DNA of 64,000 bases from Bacteroidota bacterium (lineage in GTDB: Bacteria; Bacteroidota; Bacteroidia; Chitinophagales; Chitinophagaceae): assembly GCA_020161435.1 (NCBI GenBank), contig JAIUNV010000001.1:1-64000 (forward strand), written 5' to 3'. How positions within the stretch are numbered: position 1 is the first letter of the stretch; every line of letters begins with the position of its first letter. The position numbers and the translations under genes were made by a program. The notes beneath the pieces are model-generated. The model searched no databases, was not told the DNA's origin, and saw nothing but the letters and a program-made list of their open reading frames with translations. Shown here in pieces: positions 16,601 through 24,655 of the stretch.

Positions 16601-17473
16601 ATGCCCGGTTTACAACCGTTTGTACCTAAGCTGTGGCAATTTTTGGTCGGTATGCAGGTATGCCTGTATATTAGTTGGGTCGTGATTACAACCAACCTGA
16701 TAGCACCCTTAAGCAAATGGCTGCTGTGGCCCATGGCCCTGCTAGGCTGGCAGCAAACTGCCCATGCACAGCTCAGCAAAAGCGACACTGCCAACTATAT
16801 TCAATCGTATTGGTACAATGGCATTGGCCTGTTGAAACGCCCCTTGCACTACAACGCCGAGCAATGGATTACTGTCAGTGGCTCACTGGTGTTTGCAGGC
16901 TCTATGATTGCCTTGGATGAACCCATTAATATACCCCTGCAAACCTGGAATGGCCCCGATGCTGTACACTTTGGCAAAGCCGGCGATTTGGCCGGAGGAT
17001 TGCCTGTGCAGCTGGGCATTAGCGGCAGCGCCATTTTACTGGGGTCGGTGGCCAAACAACCCGGCCTGCTGCAATTTGGCCTCGATAACCTGCAGGCACA
17101 AGCCATGACCGGCGGTGTTACACTCTTGATCAAAAATCTTTTTCACCGTGCCCGCCCCGAAACCGGCAGTGGTGCTTTTCGCTGGTACGGGCCCATCAAC
17201 GGTTGGGGCAACGAAAGCTTTTACAGCGGCCACACGGCCATGGCTTTTAGTACGGCCAACATGATTTTTTTGCACAGCAAAAAGAAATGGTGGGTAGGCG
17301 TACTGAGTTTTGGTGCCGCTACTGCTGTGGGCATCAGCCGCATGCAGCAGCAAAAACACTGGAGCAGCGATGTGGTAATGGGCGCCATTATGGGCACTGC
17401 CATCAGCAGCTGGGTGTACAAGCAGCAAGAAAAAAGAAGAACCGCGAGGAATCAGTTGAAGCTGACTTATTGA
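16601..17473 (+). CDS. PAP2-type phosphatase, membrane or periplasmic
   Basis: A phosphatidic-acid-phosphatase type 2 family protein of at most 290 residues. The three catalytic motifs are clear: KNLFHRARP (K-x6-RP type), SFYSGHTAMAF (SGH) and SRMQQQKHWSSD (SR-x5-H-x3-D). It would dephosphorylate a lipid phosphate such as phosphatidate or undecaprenyl diphosphate on the outer face of the inner membrane. The true start is unsure: the frame begins at ATG 16601, but ATG 16652 or a start nearer the AHAQ cleavage-like site could be correct. Divergent from the YciO-like gene with a 19-base gap. Confidence 0.87.
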   Translation: MPGLQPFVPKLWQFLVGMQVCLYISWVVITTNLIAPLSKWLLWPMALLGWQQTAHAQLSKSDTANYIQSYWYNGIGLLKRPLHYNAEQWITVSGSLVFAGSMIALDEPINIPLQTWNGPDAVHFGKAGDLAGGLPVQLGISGSAILLGSVAKQPGLLQFGLDNLQAQAMTGGVTLLIKNLFHRARPETGSGAFRWYGPINGWGNESFYSGHTAMAFSTANMIFLHSKKKWWVGVLSFGAATAVGISRMQQQKHWSSDVVMGAIMGTAISSWVYKQQEKRRTARNQLKLTY

Positions 17474-17780
17474 GCTGCATTCATGCACATCCAGTTTTTT
17501 AGCGACAGTTGTCGCTGCAGCACGGCATCCCCGACAGGAGTCGGGGACGATGTGAATGGTCATCGTCTCCCGAGGAGGACTTCCTGGTTGCCAGCATCAT
17601 GCTGATAAGTAAGTACCACAGCCGTGCATCTTCTTTCATCCTCTTTTCGAAAACAGGAAAAAAGCCCCCGCAATGGGGAGCTTAACCAAGCTTTACCACG
17701 CCCAAGCCGGTCAGGGTTTTACCTTTACCGCCGTATATTTTTCGGCCATTTGCGCCAAACCTTCGAAATTTGACCTCATT
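17474..17780. other. Intergenic stretch with REP-like palindromes
   Basis: No gene is seen. It holds a perfect palindromic hairpin at 17528-17547 (TCCCCGAC...GTCGGGGA) and a second imperfect one near 17565 (GTCTCCCGAGGAGGAC). Neither is followed by a T-run, so they look like REP-type elements rather than terminators. The part just upstream of 17781 is the 5' region of the Nfu gene. Confidence 0.5.
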
Positions 17781-18386
17781 ATGATACAGACAGGCAATCC
17801 CGTAATCAGCATTTATACCGAAATGACGCCCAACCCCGAAACCATGAAGTTCGTGGCCAACAAACTCCTGTACCCGGGCAAAAGCATCGATTTTCCTGAT
17901 GAAGCCAGCGCCGCTCCTTCGCCCCTGGCCAAAGAGCTGTTTACCTTTCCTTTCATCAAAAGCGTTTTCATCGCCAGCAACTTCGTTACCCTCACCAAAA
18001 CCAACGAAACGGAAGAGTGGATGGACGTCATCCCTACCGTGAAGCAGTTTTTGAAAGAATACCTCGAAAACGGCGGTGTGGTGGTAAACGAAGAAGAACT
18101 AGCCGCCAGCAAAGCCCAGAAAGTAGCCAGCAACACCGTGGCTGCCGATGACGATGACGTGGTAAAACGCATCAAGGAACTGCTGGAAAACTACGTGAAG
18201 CCCGCTGTAGAAATGGACGGTGGCGCCATCCAGTTTAAAAGCTATACCGACGGCGTGGTAAACCTGGCCCTGCAAGGCAGCTGTAGCGGTTGCCCCAGCA
18301 GCATGATTACCCTCAAAGCCGGCATCGAAGGCATGATGAAGCGCATGATTCCTGAAGTACAAGAAGTAGTGGCAGATGCTGAATAA
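17781..18386 (+). CDS. Nfu-type iron-sulfur cluster carrier
   Basis: A 201-residue protein with an N-terminal Nfu domain (IYTEMTPNPETMKFVANK at residue 11 onward, ending LKEYLENGG) and a C-terminal NifU-like domain. The latter carries the cluster-binding CxxC motif (GSCSGCPSSMITLK, about residue 170). Nfu proteins carry a 4Fe-4S cluster between dimers and deliver it to target enzymes in the cytosol. A charged linker (SNTVAADDDDVVKR) separates the domains. The open frame extends to 17673, but ATG 17781 fits homologues. It stands alone, not in a suf operon. Confidence 0.92.
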   Translation: MIQTGNPVISIYTEMTPNPETMKFVANKLLYPGKSIDFPDEASAAPSPLAKELFTFPFIKSVFIASNFVTLTKTNETEEWMDVIPTVKQFLKEYLENGGVVVNEEELAASKAQKVASNTVAADDDDVVKRIKELLENYVKPAVEMDGGAIQFKSYTDGVVNLALQGSCSGCPSSMITLKAGIEGMMKRMIPEVQEVVADAE

Positions 18387-18427
18387 GCAATGTGCTAATT
18401 GGATGATGTGCTAATTAGCTAATGCAA
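18386..18427. repeat. ATGTGCTAAT-type intergenic repeats
   Basis: The unit ATGTGCTAATT occurs twice here. Related units appear at 18700-18724 (CATGTGCTAACATGCTAATG) and 20570-20600 (ATGTGCCAATTAGCTAATG, ATGTGCTAATG). All lie directly behind stop codons. They are dispersed direct repeats of unknown role. Confidence 0.5.
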
Positions 18428-18448
18428 TACAGTTCGTATTTTCCAGCA

Positions 18449-18470
18449 ACGTCTCTCGCAGAGGACGTTG
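18449..18470. repeat. REP-like palindrome
   Basis: CAACGTCTCTCGCAGAGG followed by ACGTTG forms a hairpin around CTCGCAGAG without a T-run. It is related to the GTCTCCCGAGGAGGAC element near 17565. Confidence 0.45.
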
Positions 18471-18479
18471 CGTTACATA

Positions 18480-18517
18480 AAAAGTCCTGTGGCAGTTATA
18501 CTTGCCGCAGGACTTTT
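18480..18517 (+). terminator. Rho-independent terminator after the Nfu gene
   Basis: AAAAGTCCTGTGGCA pairs with TGCCGCAGGACTTTT around an 8-base loop. Its 3' arm abuts the -7 box of the next small gene. Confidence 0.8.
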
Positions 18518-18524
18518 ACTTTTG
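18517..18524 (+). promoter_or_regulatory. -7 box of the 55-residue membrane peptide gene
   Basis: TACTTTTG matches TAnnTTTG exactly and ends 4 bases before ATG 18529. Transcription would start at or next to the start codon, so the mRNA is predicted to be leaderless or nearly so. The box overlaps the end of the preceding terminator. Confidence 0.6.
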
Positions 18525-18528
18525 TGCC

Positions 18529-18696
18529 ATGTTACAATCTACTTTCTCCTCGCTGCTGCTGCAGATAGATACCACCAGTGCTGAGTATAAGTTCGGTTAT
18601 CAGGTTGGCTCCTGGTTGCCGTTTATCGTGTTACTCTTTATCACACTTATTGTGGTTATCATCATCATGCGCAAACGCCGCAAGCAAGGAAGATAA
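18529..18696 (+). CDS. Small single-pass membrane protein
   Basis: A 55-residue protein with a short polar N-terminal part (QIDTTSAEYKFGYQVGSW), one strong membrane helix (LPFIVLLFITLIVVIIIM, about residues 30-47) and a basic tail (RKRRKQGR). This is an N-out, C-in single-pass layout by the positive-inside rule. No family recognised. It is supported as a real gene by the perfect promoter directly in front of its ATG. Confidence 0.65.
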   Translation: MLQSTFSSLLLQIDTTSAEYKFGYQVGSWLPFIVLLFITLIVVIIIMRKRRKQGR

Positions 18697-18812
18697 AATG
18701 CTCATGTGCTAACATGCTAATGACATACAGCCTTGTCATTGTAACTGTCATGCATGTAACCACAGTGCTGGCTTCTATTACTGGTTCTTCCGCGCCTTTG
18801 CGTTGACCTCTA

Positions 18813-19295
18813 TTACACCAATTTCTTGCGGCTGACAATCAACGCTATTAATGCCGAGGTAACAATTCCCGTAACTGGTGCAAACATCAGCGAACTGATG
18901 ATGTAGTTGCGCAGGTTGAAATACGCAGCAGCTTCTTCAGCTGTCATTAGTTTTTGCGCCACACTGTAGTCCGTTACGTTTTTAAAATAGCCGGGCGAAA
19001 TAATTTCTACCGACACATACTGCCACAGCGGCGTCAGTACTGTAATAAACAAGGTCATCAGCAGACCGCTGACAAAAGCTTTTTTAAACGTGATGGTGCC
19101 GCCATTGGCTTTACGCTTGGCACTCAAAGCAAACCAATACACCGCAATGGCCACAATCATAAACAGGTTGGTAACAATGGGATGCATGTCGATGTGTTTG
19201 TCGTGCAGGCCGGTTAGTTTTTCCAGCAGCATCCATGCCATGCCAGCCACTATAAAAATGACGGCCCATTTTATTTCATGTGCTATGTTTTTCAT
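18813..19295 (-). CDS. DUF4199 membrane protein
   Basis: A 160-residue integral membrane protein with four helices. It has the DUF4199 pattern common in Bacteroidota: an N-terminal KWAVIFIVAGMAWMLLEKLTGLHD, a second helix NLFMIVAIAVYWFALSAKR, the GGTITFKKAFVSGLLMTLF block, and a final helix ending in IVSRKK. Function unknown. ATG 19295 is chosen over the longer frame (19361) because homologues begin at MKNIAxEIKWA. Confidence 0.8.
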   Translation of the reverse strand: MKNIAHEIKWAVIFIVAGMAWMLLEKLTGLHDKHIDMHPIVTNLFMIVAIAVYWFALSAKRKANGGTITFKKAFVSGLLMTLFITVLTPLWQYVSVEIISPGYFKNVTDYSVAQKLMTAEEAAAYFNLRNYIISSLMFAPVTGIVTSALIALIVSRKKLV

Positions 19296-19482
19296 ACGCA
19301 AGGGTTGTTTTGAAAAATGAGGTTGCCTTCGTTTTTTTCGCACGGAGGGCACAGAGCTCACGAAGAAGATTGAAGAATCAGACTATACATCATTTGTATT
19401 TATCGATGCGACCACCGCATCTCCGCGGTAAAATCTGTCAGCAAAAAACTCCACGTCTTCGTGTCACCGCGTTGCTAACAAT

Positions 19483-19893
19483 TTATACCAATGTTGCTTC
19501 CGAAGTAATGCTGCAGTTATACAACTTCGAGATGGGGCAGTTGGCTTCAGCATCTTTTACGGCGGCAGCAAACTGCTCTGCTATAGCTCCGGGCACTTTG
19601 CCTGTTACAACGAGGTGGCTGTTGGTAATCGTGCCATTATCCAGCGTAATGGTACAGGTCGTTTCCAACGATTCGGGCGTTAGTTCCATACCACCGAGCA
19701 CAAAGCTGAGCTTCATGGTGAAGCAGCCCGCATGGGCAGCGGCGACCAGCTCTTCGGGGTTGGTGCCTACGCCTTCTGCAAAACGGCTGTTGAATGAATA
19801 TTGCGTTTGTTGCAGCACGGTGCTTTGTGTAGTGAGGTGGCCATGGCCTTCTTTACCAGAACCGTTCCAAACGGCAGTTGCATTTCTTTTCAT
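19483..19893 (-). CDS. OsmC-family peroxiredoxin
   Basis: A 136-residue protein with the two conserved OsmC cysteines (AAHAGCFTM, about residue 57, and DAEANCPIS, about residue 119) and the FNSRFAEGVGTNPEELVAAAHAGC signature. OsmC/Ohr proteins reduce organic hydroperoxides through these thiols as cytosolic dimers. The ANCPISKLY ending fits OsmC rather than Ohr. It is divergent from pnuC with a 59-base gap. Confidence 0.92.
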   Translation of the reverse strand: MKRNATAVWNGSGKEGHGHLTTQSTVLQQTQYSFNSRFAEGVGTNPEELVAAAHAGCFTMKLSFVLGGMELTPESLETTCTITLDNGTITNSHLVVTGKVPGAIAEQFAAAVKDAEANCPISKLYNCSITSEATLV

Positions 19894-19952
19894 GGGAAGT
19901 CATTTTTTTAAGGAATAGTAAGATAGCATATTTGTGCCCCAACAAGTGCCGA

Positions 19953-20582
19953 ATGCAGGAACTATTTCAACAAGTCTGGAGCGGTTTGCAGCAAACCACG
20001 CCCCTCGAATTTGTGGCCGTGATAGCCGGTATAGCCAGTGTGTTTTTTTCCCGCAAAGAGCACATCCTTGTGTATCCGGTGGGTTTGGTCAACACCATCA
20101 TTTTCATTTACCTCTCTTTCAAATACCACTTGCCCGGCGAAGCGGTGGTCAATTTTTACTACACGGTCATGAGCATTTACGGCTGGTGGTTGTGGGCCAA
20201 AAAAGACCAGCAACAGCAACCCGTAATGCATGTGAGTTTCAGCAGCCGCAAAGAGTGGCAACAGCAGTTGTTGTTTGCCACCGTTTGCTATTTGGCTCTC
20301 TACGGTTTTATATTACTGATGCGCCAGTGGTTTGCCAAAGAAGCCATTCCATGGGCTGATGCTTTTGCCAGTGCCACTGCATTTACCGGCATGTGGCTCA
20401 TGGCCAAAAAGAAAGTGGAAAGCTGGTACTGGTGGATGGCTACCAACATTGCCAGCATACCCTTGTACTTTGTAAAAGGGCTGGTGTTTACCAGTGTGCA
20501 ATATGTGGTGTTGCTACTACTGGCGGTAGCCGGCTGGTGGGCGTGGAGGGCAAAAGCGAAGAACAATGTGCCAATTAGCTAA
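19953..20582 (+). CDS. pnuC: Nicotinamide riboside transporter PnuC
   Basis: A 209-residue inner-membrane protein with seven predicted helices. The PnuC signature is present: EFVAVIAGIASVFFSRKEHILVYPVGLVNTIIF, then the aromatic YGWWLWAKK motif that lines the substrate site, and later WYWWMATNIASIPLYF. It imports nicotinamide riboside by facilitated diffusion for NAD synthesis. ATG 19953 fits homologues better than the longer frame. A one-mismatch -7 box (CATATTTG at 19927-19934) lies upstream. No NadR-like kinase is adjacent. Confidence 0.9.
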   Translation: MQELFQQVWSGLQQTTPLEFVAVIAGIASVFFSRKEHILVYPVGLVNTIIFIYLSFKYHLPGEAVVNFYYTVMSIYGWWLWAKKDQQQQPVMHVSFSSRKEWQQQLLFATVCYLALYGFILLMRQWFAKEAIPWADAFASATAFTGMWLMAKKKVESWYWWMATNIASIPLYFVKGLVFTSVQYVVLLLLAVAGWWAWRAKAKNNVPIS

Positions 20583-20617
20583 TGTGAAAATGTGCTAATG
20601 AAAAAACAATAGATTTC

Positions 20618-21238
20618 CTATTTCCCTGCGGCTTTGCGCAGTTCTTCCATCCATTCCACAATCAGCACAGTACGGTATCCGTTACGCATTTTTTCCAACC
20701 CAATCATCAGGCTGAGTTGCCACGCAGTGCGGGGTACGGGCGGCAGTGCAAACAAAAAAGCATCTACGAGATTGTCCGGTTTGTTGGGCGGCAATTCAGC
20801 AGGGTCCACCGGCAGCAGTGCAATGCTCACACTGTCGGAAAATGGTAACACGCAACCATTAATCTGTTGTAGTACCCGATTCATCTGGCGGTTGGCATTT
20901 TGCAAATCTGTTAGTGGTGCAAAGTTGGCGATGTACTGCCAGCTGTCTGTTTGCAGCGTATCTCTACAATCAGTAGCATGTTCTACTTCGGTGGTTTGTG
21001 CATCGGCCCAGGGCAGGCGGGTGCTGTAGCGTTCGTGGCTAAACGTCCATACACCATTGGTTTGGTAGCCGTTGCTGCTGCGCAGTTTGGTATCGAGCAG
21101 TTCGGTTATGTGTTGTTGGGTAAACAAATACATCACTTCCCGAATGGCCGAGCATTGGCGGGAGTAACCTGTATCTGTTTGAGATAGCGACACAGATGCC
21201 ACACCACTAGCCAACAAAAAGAAAACTATACGCAGCAT
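20618..21238 (-). CDS. Exported protein of unknown function
   Basis: A 206-residue protein with a clear signal peptide (LRIVFFLLASGVASVSLSQ, cleavage near residue 20), so probably periplasmic. Two Cys (in RQCSAI and TDCRD) could form a disulfide. No conserved domain recognised. It ends convergently 35 bases from pnuC and starts 28 bases downstream of the Rieske gene stop on the same strand, so the two may be co-transcribed. Confidence 0.6.
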   Translation of the reverse strand: MLRIVFFLLASGVASVSLSQTDTGYSRQCSAIREVMYLFTQQHITELLDTKLRSSNGYQTNGVWTFSHERYSTRLPWADAQTTEVEHATDCRDTLQTDSWQYIANFAPLTDLQNANRQMNRVLQQINGCVLPFSDSVSIALLPVDPAELPPNKPDNLVDAFLFALPPVPRTAWQLSLMIGLEKMRNGYRTVLIVEWMEELRKAAGK

Positions 21239-21266
21239 GGTAGAAAGGTAGCACAGAATGCAACGA

Positions 21267-21614
21267 TTACAGCACTACTTCAATGCCTACAAACAAACCA
21301 TCATCGGTTTCTTTTACGGGGTAGGTGCGCAAAAAATAACCTTCGCCACTGGTATTGCGGCCCGTGCTCAGCGAAAACTTGTAGCGGTGCAGCGGGCACA
21401 CCACATTGCCCAGCGCATCTACCCAGCCATCGGCCATGCGGCCACTGGCATGCGGGCATTTGGCAGCACAGCCATACAATGCTTGCTGGTGGCGGGTTAT
21501 GCAAATGTCTTTGCCAGCCACCGATACCTGCACCAGGCTGCGGCCGGTATTGAACAACTCGGCGGTACTTTCGGCTACTTTAAACCAGCGGTATTGTTTA
21601 TCAACAGCAGACAT
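21267..21614 (-). CDS. Rieske-type [2Fe-2S] ferredoxin-like protein
   Basis: A 115-residue single-domain Rieske protein. The two cluster-binding boxes are visible, although the first is atypical: CAAKCPHASG (Cys and His about residues 53-55) and CPLHRYKF (about 73-80). Small soluble Rieske proteins pass electrons to oxygenases or reductases; no partner is next to it. Divergent from the helicase gene with a 98-base gap. Confidence 0.88.
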   Translation of the reverse strand: MSAVDKQYRWFKVAESTAELFNTGRSLVQVSVAGKDICITRHQQALYGCAAKCPHASGRMADGWVDALGNVVCPLHRYKFSLSTGRNTSGEGYFLRTYPVKETDDGLFVGIEVVL

Positions 21615-21712
21615 GCACCAAAGAAAGCTTTTTTATGCCAGTCGTGCCTTTGGCGTAAAAAATTATCCACCCGCTGGCAGGGCCCATGCAGGCAGTGTAA
21701 ATTGCACCCCTT

Positions 21713-24247
21713 ATGCAGGATATTTTAGCAGGATTGAATGAGCAGCAGCGGGAAGCAGTAACGCACAAAGACGGACCGCTGATGATTGTGGCTGGCGCAG
21801 GCAGTGGCAAAACCAAAGTACTCACCACCCGCATTGCCTACCTCATGGGGCATCACGGGGTAGATGCGTTCAACATTTTGGCCCTTACGTTTACCAACAA
21901 GGCCGCCGCCGAAATGAAAGAACGGATACAGAAAATACTGGGTAATGGCGAAGCCCGCAATTTGTACATCGGTACATTTCACAGTGTGTTTGCCCGCATA
22001 CTGCGTGGCGAAGCACAACACCTGGGCTACCCCAGCAACTTTACCATTTACGATACCGACGATAGCCGCGGCGTTATTAAAACCGTGGTGCAAGAACTGA
22101 ACCTTGATGATAAAACATACAAGCCCAACGTGGTGGGCAACCGCATCAGCGCTGCTAAAAACGCCCTCATTACCCCGGAGGAATACCTGAGCGACAGCCA
22201 CATACAGGCAGAAGATGCCCGCCAAAACCGCCCTGCTATCGGCCGCATTTATGATGCCTATTGCAAACGCTGTTTTAAAAACGGCGCCATGGATTTTGAC
22301 GACCTGCTGCTGAAGATGTATGAACTGCTGCGGGATTTTCCGCCGGTGCTCCATAAGTACCAGCACAAATTCAAATACGTGATGGTGGATGAGTATCAGG
22401 ATACCAACACCACTCAGTACCAGATAACCAAACTGTTGGCCGCAGCCCACGAAAACCTTTGCGTGGTGGGCGATGATGCACAAAGTATTTACAGCTTCCG
22501 TGGTGCTACCATCGAAAACATATTGCAGTTTCAAAAAGATTACGAAGATGTAAAAGTGGTGAAGCTGGAACGCAACTACCGCAGCACCGGCACCATTTTG
22601 AACATTGCCAACGAGGTCATCAAAAACAACAAGAACCAATTACCCAAAGAGCTGTGGACCGAAGCCGAAGCCGGCGACAAAGTGAAAATTGTGCGGGTCA
22701 TTAGCGACAACGATGAAGGCCGGTATGTGGCCGATGCCATTCAGGAAAACAAACTGCGCAATCATTTCAGCAATGGCGATTTTGCCATTTTGTACCGTAC
22801 CAATGCGCAAAGCCGGGCTTATGAAGAATGCCTGCGTCGTTCCAATATTCCGTACCGCATTTATGGTGGCATCAGTTTTTATCAGCGCAAAGAAATCAGG
22901 GATTTTATTGCCTACCTGCGGGTGATAGTGAACACCCGTGATGAAGAAGCATTGAAGCGCATCATCAACTACCCGGCAAGGGGCATTGGCAAAACCAGCA
23001 TTGAAAAACTGGTGATTGTGGCCAATGAAAAAAACATGCAGATGTGGCAGGTGCTGGAGCAGGCGCAAAACGTAGGCATTCGTGGTGGCAGCCTCGAGAG
23101 CATGCAAGCTTTTGTGCAAATGATCAAGTATTTCCAGAGCATGCTCAAAACCAGCAATGCGTATGAAGTAGCCTTTCAGGTGGGCAAACACACAGGTTTG
23201 GTAAAAGAACTCTTCAACGATAAAAGTGCCGAAGGTTTGGCCCGCTACGAAAACATTCAGGAGTTGCTCAACTCTATTAAAGAATGGGTAGACGATGCCG
23301 AAAACCGCAGCATGATTGATGAAGACGGTACGCTGATTGAAGACAGCATTACCCAACCAACCGCAGGTTATGTGGCACCAGAGACTGCACCAATACCAGA
23401 ACGTGACACTACAGCAGCTACCACTTCTGGCGGCACTTTGTTCGAAATGGCATCAACCCCTGATAGCAACAGCCCTGCAAAAGATGCAGCTGCTACCGCA
23501 TCATTGGGTACCTACCTGCAACAAATAACCTTGCTGACCGATGCCGATAAAAACGATGATGAAAATGCCGACGTCGTAAAGCTCATGACCATCCACGCAT
23601 CAAAGGGGCTGGAGTTTCCCTGTGTGTTTGTGGGCGGCATGGAAGAAACCTTGTTTCCCAGCGGCATGAGCATCAATACCAGAGAAGAGCTGGAAGAAGA
23701 ACGTCGGTTGTTTTATGTAGCCGTAACCAGGGCCAAGAAAAAACTGTGGCTCACGTATGCGCAAAGCCGCTACAAATTTGGACAGGTGGTGGCCAATGAG
23801 CCTAGCCGCTTTTTGGAAGAAGTACCCGGCCAATATGCCGATCGTACTATGGCCGGTGGTGGCCTGCGCAATCAGGGCGGCATGGGCTTTGGTGGTGCCA
23901 GTGCCTTTGAACGATTGCATGGTGGCGGCCGTGGCGGCAGCAACAGTGCCGCTGCTGCAGAGCGTCGTTACGGAGCGCCTCCGGGCAAGCAAGCCGCCAG
24001 CACAAAGCCAAGCTACGTTGGACCAGCACAACCACCCAAAGTGGTGGAGCATACACCATCCTCCGACTTTGTAGCCAGCGATACCAGCGGCCTTAAAGAA
24101 GGCGATAAAGTAGAGCACCAGAAGTTTGGTTTTGGCGTGGTCATCAAAATGGAAGGGGCGGCACACAACCCCATTGCCACCGTGAAGTTTGATCAGAATG
24201 GTGAAAAGAAAATCATGCTGAACTATGCCAAGCTGAGGATTTTGTAA
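21713..24247 (+). CDS. UvrD/PcrA-type ATP-dependent 3'-5' DNA helicase
   Basis: An 844-residue superfamily 1A helicase acting in repair and in removal of proteins from DNA. Walker A is AGAGSGKT at residues 27-34. The DEYQDTN Walker B, GDDAQSIYSFRGA, LERNYRST, IHASKGLEF and VAVTRAKKKL motifs follow in normal order. A low-complexity insertion (ETAPIPERDTTAATTSGG) sits in domain 2B near residues 555-575. The Gly/Ala/Ser-rich region 720-780 links to a C-terminal Tudor-like domain (EGDKVEHQKFGFGVVIKMEG) used for RNA-polymerase binding in PcrA/UvrD. Confidence 0.96.
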   Translation: MQDILAGLNEQQREAVTHKDGPLMIVAGAGSGKTKVLTTRIAYLMGHHGVDAFNILALTFTNKAAAEMKERIQKILGNGEARNLYIGTFHSVFARILRGEAQHLGYPSNFTIYDTDDSRGVIKTVVQELNLDDKTYKPNVVGNRISAAKNALITPEEYLSDSHIQAEDARQNRPAIGRIYDAYCKRCFKNGAMDFDDLLLKMYELLRDFPPVLHKYQHKFKYVMVDEYQDTNTTQYQITKLLAAAHENLCVVGDDAQSIYSFRGATIENILQFQKDYEDVKVVKLERNYRSTGTILNIANEVIKNNKNQLPKELWTEAEAGDKVKIVRVISDNDEGRYVADAIQENKLRNHFSNGDFAILYRTNAQSRAYEECLRRSNIPYRIYGGISFYQRKEIRDFIAYLRVIVNTRDEEALKRIINYPARGIGKTSIEKLVIVANEKNMQMWQVLEQAQNVGIRGGSLESMQAFVQMIKYFQSMLKTSNAYEVAFQVGKHTGLVKELFNDKSAEGLARYENIQELLNSIKEWVDDAENRSMIDEDGTLIEDSITQPTAGYVAPETAPIPERDTTAATTSGGTLFEMASTPDSNSPAKDAAATASLGTYLQQITLLTDADKNDDENADVVKLMTIHASKGLEFPCVFVGGMEETLFPSGMSINTREELEEERRLFYVAVTRAKKKLWLTYAQSRYKFGQVVANEPSRFLEEVPGQYADRTMAGGGLRNQGGMGFGGASAFERLHGGGRGGSNSAAAAERRYGAPPGKQAASTKPSYVGPAQPPKVVEHTPSSDFVASDTSGLKEGDKVEHQKFGFGVVIKMEGAAHNPIATVKFDQNGEKKIMLNYAKLRIL

Positions 24248-24266
24248 TTGGCATGTATACCGAAAC

Positions 24267-24299
24267 AAAAAGAGGAACTGCAACCAGTTCCTCTTTTTT
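24267..24299. terminator. Convergent terminator between helicase and CDGSH genes
   Basis: AAAAAGAGGAACTG pairs with CAGTTCCTCTTTTTT around CAAC. It works on both strands and sits between convergent genes. Confidence 0.88.
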
Positions 24300-24316
24300 A
24301 TTGCTGAAAAATTTCA

Positions 24317-24604
24317 TCAGGCTTTTACATGCTTGTGGCTGCCATCGCAGAAAGGCGGATTTTTGGTTTGCTTGCAATTACACAGCCATATTTCTTCTGT
24401 TTTTTCGGCAGTAAACTTCAGGCTTACAAAATGCTTTTGCAATTCGCCGTTGGCGTCTTCCGTCCAGCAGGCTTTGTGGCCACCATCGCAAAGCGGTTGC
24501 TTTTCGCTGAGGCCGCAGGTACACCAGGCATAGGTTTTACCGGCTTCCACTTGTACAGCGGTGGGTTCGCATTTGGCTACTTTGGGCAATTGAGTATAAT
24601 CCAT
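24317..24604 (-). CDS. Double CDGSH iron-sulfur protein
   Basis: A 95-residue protein with two CDGSH motifs of the C-x-C-x2-(S/T)-x3-P-x-C-D-G-(S/A/T)-H type: CTCGLSEKQPLCDGGH (about residues 28-43) and CNCKQTKNPPFCDGSH (about 75-90). Each should bind a [2Fe-2S] cluster by three Cys and one His, as in the MiNT-like branch. Such clusters are redox-active and labile. No membrane helix, so soluble. The first motif has Gly in place of Ser before His. No partner gene is obvious; meaB follows on the same strand 51 bases upstream. Confidence 0.92.
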   Translation of the reverse strand: MDYTQLPKVAKCEPTAVQVEAGKTYAWCTCGLSEKQPLCDGGHKACWTEDANGELQKHFVSLKFTAEKTEEIWLCNCKQTKNPPFCDGSHKHVKA

Positions 24605-24655
24605 GTTGTGTTTATGTTTTGGTTATTGTGAATACAATTGATAGCAACGGAATGT

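Noticed and set aside
17528..17547. TCCCCGAC...GTCGGGGA hairpin as terminator of the PAP2 gene
   Set aside because: No T-run follows on either strand. It resembles dispersed REP-like palindromes instead.
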